Shown here: piece after piece, positions 22,242 through 25,356 of the stretch
Position numbering within the stretch: position 1 is the stretch's first letter
Layout of the letters: every line of letters starts with the position of its first letter
Source of the DNA: SVQP01 sp045594445
Lineage (GTDB): Bacteria; Bacillota; Clostridia; Oscillospirales; CAG-272
NCBI GenBank assembly: GCA_045594445.1
Contig: JAZNYL010000051.1
Span: 1 to 25,356, forward strand
DNA: 25,356 nt
Direction of reading: 5' to 3'
Made by a program: the position numbers and the translations under genes
Notes under the pieces: model-generated
Seen by the model: the letters and a program-made list of their open reading frames with translations, nothing else
Databases searched by the model: none
Told to the model about the DNA's origin: nothing

Positions 22242-22270
22242 ATTATAGCCGATATCCTGCAGGAAATCAA
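22242..22270 (-). promoter_or_regulatory. Sigma-A promoter for the DmpA-like gene
   Basis: TTGATT (22265-22270), a 17-nt spacer and TATAAT (22242-22247) on the - strand. Confidence 0.75.
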
Positions 22271-22281
22271 GAGAAAGCGCC

Positions 22282-22312
22282 AAAAAGGGCTACCTCAAAA
22301 AGAGATAGCCCC
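22282..22312 (-). terminator. Intrinsic terminator after the sigma-factor gene
   Basis: On the - strand GGGCTATCTC pairs with GAGGTAGCCC (one G-U) around a 5-nt loop and is followed by TTTTTG. It lies 5 nt beyond the stop codon. Confidence 0.85.
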
Positions 22313-22316
22313 AAAT

Positions 22317-23927
22317 TCATACATATAAATGTGCACCGATGGTCTTGCTGACCTTGCAAGCAGGCTGTAGATAGTCCATGTGCAACGCCTGCTGCATGAC
22401 GTAGCCACGCGCAAAATATCCGGATTCCACAGCGGTGTTGATCTGATGCGTGTTATCCGCGAACACTGCAGGCAGATCGGACTTGACGAGCTCATAGATC
22501 TTGTCATACAGATCCTTGAGCTTGATGCGTGCCGCCTCGGCAAGCACCTCGAGTGTTTCAAGCGTCTTGCGATCCAGAGCCTTGACCTGCTTTTTGATCT
22601 CCTCCCAATCAAGCACCAGAATGGTGGGTACATATGCGCCATTCTCTTCTCGCAAATAACCAAACTCTGCCAGCTGTGCCGCGAGCTGCTCGGAATTTGC
22701 AGGAATCTCGCCCGTGACGTATCCGCGCAGCACGCTTGCCTGCTCCTCGCTCAGATAAGGGGGCGTTTGGTCGCAGATGCCGTCAAACTCATAGCGGAAC
22801 TGCTGAAAGCCGTATCCGCTGCCGTGATTGCCCACAAAGCAGGGCTCGCTTGCTTCACGGCATAATTCATAGCCGATCATATCCCAAAAGCCGCCCTCGG
22901 GGCGCTCGGTAAAATTGGGATACACGCGAGCTGCATGATGCATTAACGAATCGTACGCCAGCATCAAAAGTGACCATTTCGCGCTTTCGTAATCAGAATA
23001 CGTGCCGTAATATGCATAACCCTGCGTGGTCAGGGCTTTGTTCAAGAACTCGGTAAAATCAATGAGCGCCTTGGTGATTTCGGGTGCGGCACTCAGCTGC
23101 GCGGCGTGTACCTTGAGCTGCGTCGCTGCGCTGATGATGGGAAAAGCGGTCTGATATTTACCGTCCTGCTTGGTCAAAAAGGTCTCGCGGGTAAGATACT
23201 CCAGCTCGTCCTCCATATAAGGCAGCGCCACACCAAGCTCCAATGCCAGCGCCTCTGCCGTGCTGGGGTTGGCGTAAGCCTCCAATGCGATGTTCTGATA
23301 CATTCTGTGGGCATACCAGTTGATACTGTAGGGTTGATGATTCACTCCGGGCTTGGAAACGTTGAACGAATACGCGATTTTCTCGGGCCTGTAGCTTCTG
23401 ACTCCAAATTCTCTTGCCATATCCATACCTTCCTTCAATATTTTTCGGGCGCGCTGCAGCCGCTTTTTGACGACCTCGCACGAGAGAGAATTTGCAAGAG
23501 CAATGTCCTTGATGCTCTTGTTTTGCATGTAGTACGCCACGACGATATTGCGATACTCGCTTTTGATAAACGCAAGCTCCCTACGCAAAATCGCAAGCTG
23601 CTCGGCTTTAATGGTTTGCGCAAGCAAATTTTCGCTCTCATCCTCGATCTCGCAATTAGAAACGTCGGCACCGGTCACCGACTCTCGCTCCCTGCGCTTG
23701 GCGTCCGCCCATGCAGCATAACGGTTTTTGGCGATCTGCCAAACCCATGCGGAAAAATGCTCGGGAACGGTGCCCGCGTGCAACGCCGACATCACCTGCA
23801 GTGCAATGTCCTGCGTCAGATCCTGTGAGCTGTTCTCATTTCCCGTCTTTCTCAGACAGAAATAAAACACCTTTTCCATGTAGTTCTCGCAAAAATTGGT
23901 CATCAATCGCTCATGCATGCTTTGCAT
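22317..23927 (-). CDS. ECF-like sigma-70 factor with long C-terminal domain
   Basis: This 536-residue protein is about three times the length of an ordinary ECF sigma factor. Sigma region 2 lies at about residues 15-80 (DLTQDIALQVMSAL, then FSAWVWQIAKNRYAAWADAK). Region 4 lies at about 108-165 (KSIKDIALANSLSCEVVKKR, with the helix-turn-helix). Residues about 205-270 look like a winged helix (TAEALALELGVALPYMEDEL, then KYQTAFPI). The rest, to 536, is mostly helical and unassigned. No anti-sigma gene is adjacent, so the C-terminal part may sense the signal. The start at 23927 follows GGGAGG 7 nt upstream; the frame is open 174 codons further, but there it runs through the neighbouring ATPase gene out of frame. 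No good sigma-A promoter is seen between the two genes. Confidence 0.82.
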   Translation of the reverse strand: MQSMHERLMTNFCENYMEKVFYFCLRKTGNENSSQDLTQDIALQVMSALHAGTVPEHFSAWVWQIAKNRYAAWADAKRRERESVTGADVSNCEIEDESENLLAQTIKAEQLAILRRELAFIKSEYRNIVVAYYMQNKSIKDIALANSLSCEVVKKRLQRARKILKEGMDMAREFGVRSYRPEKIAYSFNVSKPGVNHQPYSINWYAHRMYQNIALEAYANPSTAEALALELGVALPYMEDELEYLTRETFLTKQDGKYQTAFPIISAATQLKVHAAQLSAAPEITKALIDFTEFLNKALTTQGYAYYGTYSDYESAKWSLLMLAYDSLMHHAARVYPNFTERPEGGFWDMIGYELCREASEPCFVGNHGSGYGFQQFRYEFDGICDQTPPYLSEEQASVLRGYVTGEIPANSEQLAAQLAEFGYLREENGAYVPTILVLDWEEIKKQVKALDRKTLETLEVLAEAARIKLKDLYDKIYELVKSDLPAVFADNTHQINTAVESGYFARGYVMQQALHMDYLQPACKVSKTIGAHLYV

Positions 23928-23946
23928 CCTCTCGCCTCCCTTCACC

Positions 23947-23979
23947 CATATAGTGTGGATCTTCCCGATTTGGGGACAA
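23947..23979 (-). promoter_or_regulatory. Candidate non-sigma-A promoter of the sigma-factor gene
   Basis: The 72 nt between the sigma gene and the preceding terminator contain TTGTCC (23974-23979) and TATATG (23947-23952) on the - strand, separated by 21 nt. That is too far apart for a normal sigma-A promoter. A GGAAGA-type word also occurs twice here. This is a weak call, made because some promoter is needed in this gap. Confidence 0.3.
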
Positions 23980-24000
23980 GTCTTCCAAAAAGTTTTTTCA

Positions 24001-24030
24001 AAAAGAAAGCCTCGATCGAAATCGGGGCTT
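24001..24030 (-). terminator. Intrinsic terminator after the ATPase gene
   Basis: On the - strand AAGCCCCGAT pairs with ATCGAGGCTT (one G-U) around TTCG and is followed by TCTTTTT. It separates the ATPase gene from the sigma-factor gene. Confidence 0.85.
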
Positions 24031-24033
24031 GTC

Positions 24034-24915
24034 TTAGTCAAATTCCTCTCTGTGCTCCATAAAGAAATCAAAGTATTTGCGCACGTTTGGCAGCTCAGTC
24101 CATTTGCTGACCGAGGCGGGATATGCGTCCAGATCGTAGATTTTCGCACCCTGCATGGACAAAAAGACGGGCGAGTGCGTGGCGATAATAAACTGGCAAT
24201 TCCCCGCTCGCGCGGTGGCCGCAACGTAGGCCGCAAGCTCGATCTGATACTCGATCGAGAGGCTGTTTTCGGGCTCGTCCAGCAGATACACCGCGTTCTC
24301 TTCGATACGGTCAAGAAAATACCGCATGGCGGTCTCGCCGTTGGAGCAAAGGTCGATGTCCTGCGCGACGCGTTTTTTGATATAAGCCGATTGCGTTTTT
24401 TTAGGCGAGAGGATCTCTCGCACCTCGCGCCACCGTTCGTAGTCGTCAAGTCCGTGCAGCCTGCCCACTTCGGGATCCCCTTGCATCACCTGTCCATGCA
24501 CCGAAACGTACTTGTCAAGCAGCTGATTGCGTTTGTCATCGATGCCCTCGTTGACGGCGCGTGCGCTGAGCGCGTAATCAAACACGTCGTCGCTACTAAG
24601 CACAAAGGATGCGCGCGGCCGCTTGGCGTATTCGAGGTAGCACATATCCGCAAAGGTATCAAAAAAGGGCGCGTCGTTGAATTCGGAATAGCGCGCAGCA
24701 CCCAATTTGCGCGCAATGAGATTGAGCAGCGTGCTCTTTCCCGATCCGTTTCCGCCGTAGAACATGGTCACGGCGTCAAAGCTGACCTCGCGCAAGCCCT
24801 TGTCGGGAAAAATCTTGAAGGGGTAGAAGGTATGGAAGCAGGTGCGCTTTTCCAGCTTGATAAATTCTATCTCGGCAAGCTCGCTTGGCAGTATGAGCTT
24901 TCTTACGTAAATCAT
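24034..24915 (-). CDS. Stand-alone AAA/ABC-type ATPase (COG3910-like)
   Basis: This 293-residue soluble protein has the Walker A motif GGNGSGKSTLLN at about residues 54-65, an ABC-like signature helix starting CSNGETAMRYFLD, Walker B with the catalytic glutamate in VYLLDEPENSLS, and the H-loop histidine in IIATHSPVF. There are no membrane segments and no transporter partner, so it is not a normal ABC importer subunit. The type matches predicted ATPases of COG3910 (AAA_21-like), whose role is unclear; related proteins appear in defence and DNA-repair settings, but no nuclease partner is seen here. The start at 24915 follows GAGTGAGG. It is monocistronic, with a consensus promoter and its own terminator. 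Confidence 0.85.
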   Translation of the reverse strand: MIYVRKLILPSELAEIEFIKLEKRTCFHTFYPFKIFPDKGLREVSFDAVTMFYGGNGSGKSTLLNLIARKLGAARYSEFNDAPFFDTFADMCYLEYAKRPRASFVLSSDDVFDYALSARAVNEGIDDKRNQLLDKYVSVHGQVMQGDPEVGRLHGLDDYERWREVREILSPKKTQSAYIKKRVAQDIDLCSNGETAMRYFLDRIEENAVYLLDEPENSLSIEYQIELAAYVAATARAGNCQFIIATHSPVFLSMQGAKIYDLDAYPASVSKWTELPNVRKYFDFFMEHREEFD

Positions 24916-24939
24916 AACCTCACTCCCCTTTCTGTGCTC

Positions 24940-24968
24940 ATTATATCATGGATCACGCACTTTGTCAA
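24940..24968 (-). promoter_or_regulatory. Consensus sigma-A promoter for the ATPase gene
   Basis: A perfect TTGACA (24963-24968), a 17-nt spacer and a perfect TATAAT (24940-24945) on the - strand lie 24 nt before the start codon. Confidence 0.85.
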
Positions 24969-25113
24969 TCAACCGACGAGAGATGGGGAAACAATCGCAG
25001 GTTGCACAAGCAAAAAGGATAGCTCTATGGGGCTGAAGAATTAGCGAAGAAATGGGGATGAATCATACCCGTTTCTGTCAAAACAATAAACTGAGATACG
25101 CATAAAAACAGCT

Positions 25114-25217
25114 GTAGGGGGCGACGTCCCCGACGCCCCATCCTACATAAACAAAATTTTTCGCAATGCAATAAGTTCCATGTGCCTACCCGGGGCGTCG
25201 AGGACTCCGCCTCCTAC
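25114..25217. repeat. Decayed inverted-repeat element E
   Basis: The left arm 25114-25140 starts GTAGGGGGCGACG and the right arm 25191-25217 ends GCCTCCTAC. About four fifths of the arm positions still pair. The right arm contains the loop core TCGAGGACT, close to the TCGAGGACG core of the copies at 19-44, 9672-9697 and 9718-9744. Confidence 0.7.
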
Positions 25218-25237
25218 GGTTGGTATCTTTTTTGAAA

Positions 25238-25287
25238 AAAAACGGACACGGAGATTGATTTTGATACAATCTCCGTGTTAATTTTTT
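25238..25287. terminator. Bidirectional terminator near the right edge
   Basis: The stem ACACGGAGATTG / CAATCTCCGTGT has a 9-nt loop at 25246-25278. The + strand continues TAATTTTTTG; the - strand continues CCGTTTTTTTT. The T run is better on the - strand, which implies a transcript entering from beyond the window. Confidence 0.8.
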
Positions 25288-25356
25288 GCTAATTCGTCAG
25301 CCCCATGGGGCAAGTCGGAGGCCAAGCGGTCTTAGGAAGACAACCACCTATCCCAA

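Larger units (their letters stand above)
24969..25356. other. Gene-free right edge
   Basis: No protein gene is supported here. The stretch holds a decayed repeat element (25114-25217), a two-way terminator hairpin (25238-25287) and two small hairpins in the last 70 nt (GCCCC/GGGGC near 25303-25314 and GTCTT/AAGAC near 25330-25342). The sequence between 24969 and 25110 shows nothing recognisable. Confidence 0.5.

Noticed and set aside
23928..24449. N-terminal extension of the sigma-factor frame, to 710 residues
   Set aside because: The extra 174 codons overlap the ATPase gene out of frame and are Arg/Ser/Thr-rich without structure. A good ribosome site precedes the start at 23927.
23896..25044. 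A 382-codon open frame on the + strand
   Set aside because: It is antisense to the ATPase gene and crosses its promoter and terminator. No ribosome site or domain pattern was found.
25300..25356. tRNA gene of the long-variable-arm type
   Set aside because: GGCCAAGCGGTCTTAGG resembles a D arm, but the following bases do not form an anticodon stem and the acceptor stem cannot be checked at the window edge.

Overview
The window looks like chromosome from an anaerobic gut-type Bacillota, most likely class Clostridia. The evidence is strong GGAGG-type ribosome sites, eleven sigma-A promoters close to TTGACA-N17-TATAAT, a yybP-ykoY riboswitch, and a moderately GC-rich, gene-dense layout with convergent genes separated by palindromic repeats. 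Genus is not resolved. No phage, transposase, CRISPR array, rRNA or tRNA gene was found.

Layout. 1-300: end of an unseen transcription unit, two hairpins and a nested inverted repeat. 329-838 (-): XRE-type regulator with membrane segments. 840-1262: no gene, a cluster of hairpins. 1263-1979 (-): SDR oxidoreductase, divergent from 2142-4424 (+), a GH106-like glycosidase. 4474-4899 (-): TerB-like protein. 4980-8682 (-): a four-gene operon running MFS transporter, GH43 glycosidase, small membrane protein, PHP phosphoesterase. 8830-9576 (-): GNAT acetyltransferase. 9577-10007: repeats only. 10008-11033 (-): threonine-aldolase-type PLP enzyme. 11262-14065 (+): Mn-type riboswitch and P-type cation ATPase. 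14258-16381 (-): large TIM-barrel-like protein of unassigned family. 16535-19380 (+): operon of two membrane proteins and a membrane-anchored M20 peptidase. 19420-19971 (-) and 20131-21024 (+): TetR regulator and CDF metal exporter with shared operators. 21145-22212 (-): DmpA/P1 peptidase. 22317-23927 (-): ECF-like sigma factor with a long C-terminal extension. 24034-24915 (-): stand-alone ATPase. 24916-25356: promoter, a decayed repeat, a two-way terminator and the edge of a possibly structured RNA.

How the genes work together. Three themes recur. One is intracellular handling of imported glycans: the GH43 enzyme with its MFS transporter, the GH106-like protein and the TIM-barrel protein all lack signal peptides. 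The second is metal homeostasis: the riboswitch-controlled ATPase and the TetR/CDF pair. The third is peptide or acyl-amino-acid turnover: M20 with two membrane partners, and the DmpA-type peptidase.

The most unusual features are a family of intergenic elements whose two inverted arms are each palindromic, including two copies whose stems differ by a compensatory base-pair change; face-to-face promoters over TetR operators; the two-membrane-protein plus M20 operon; and the sigma factor with its own presumed sensor domain and no visible anti-sigma.
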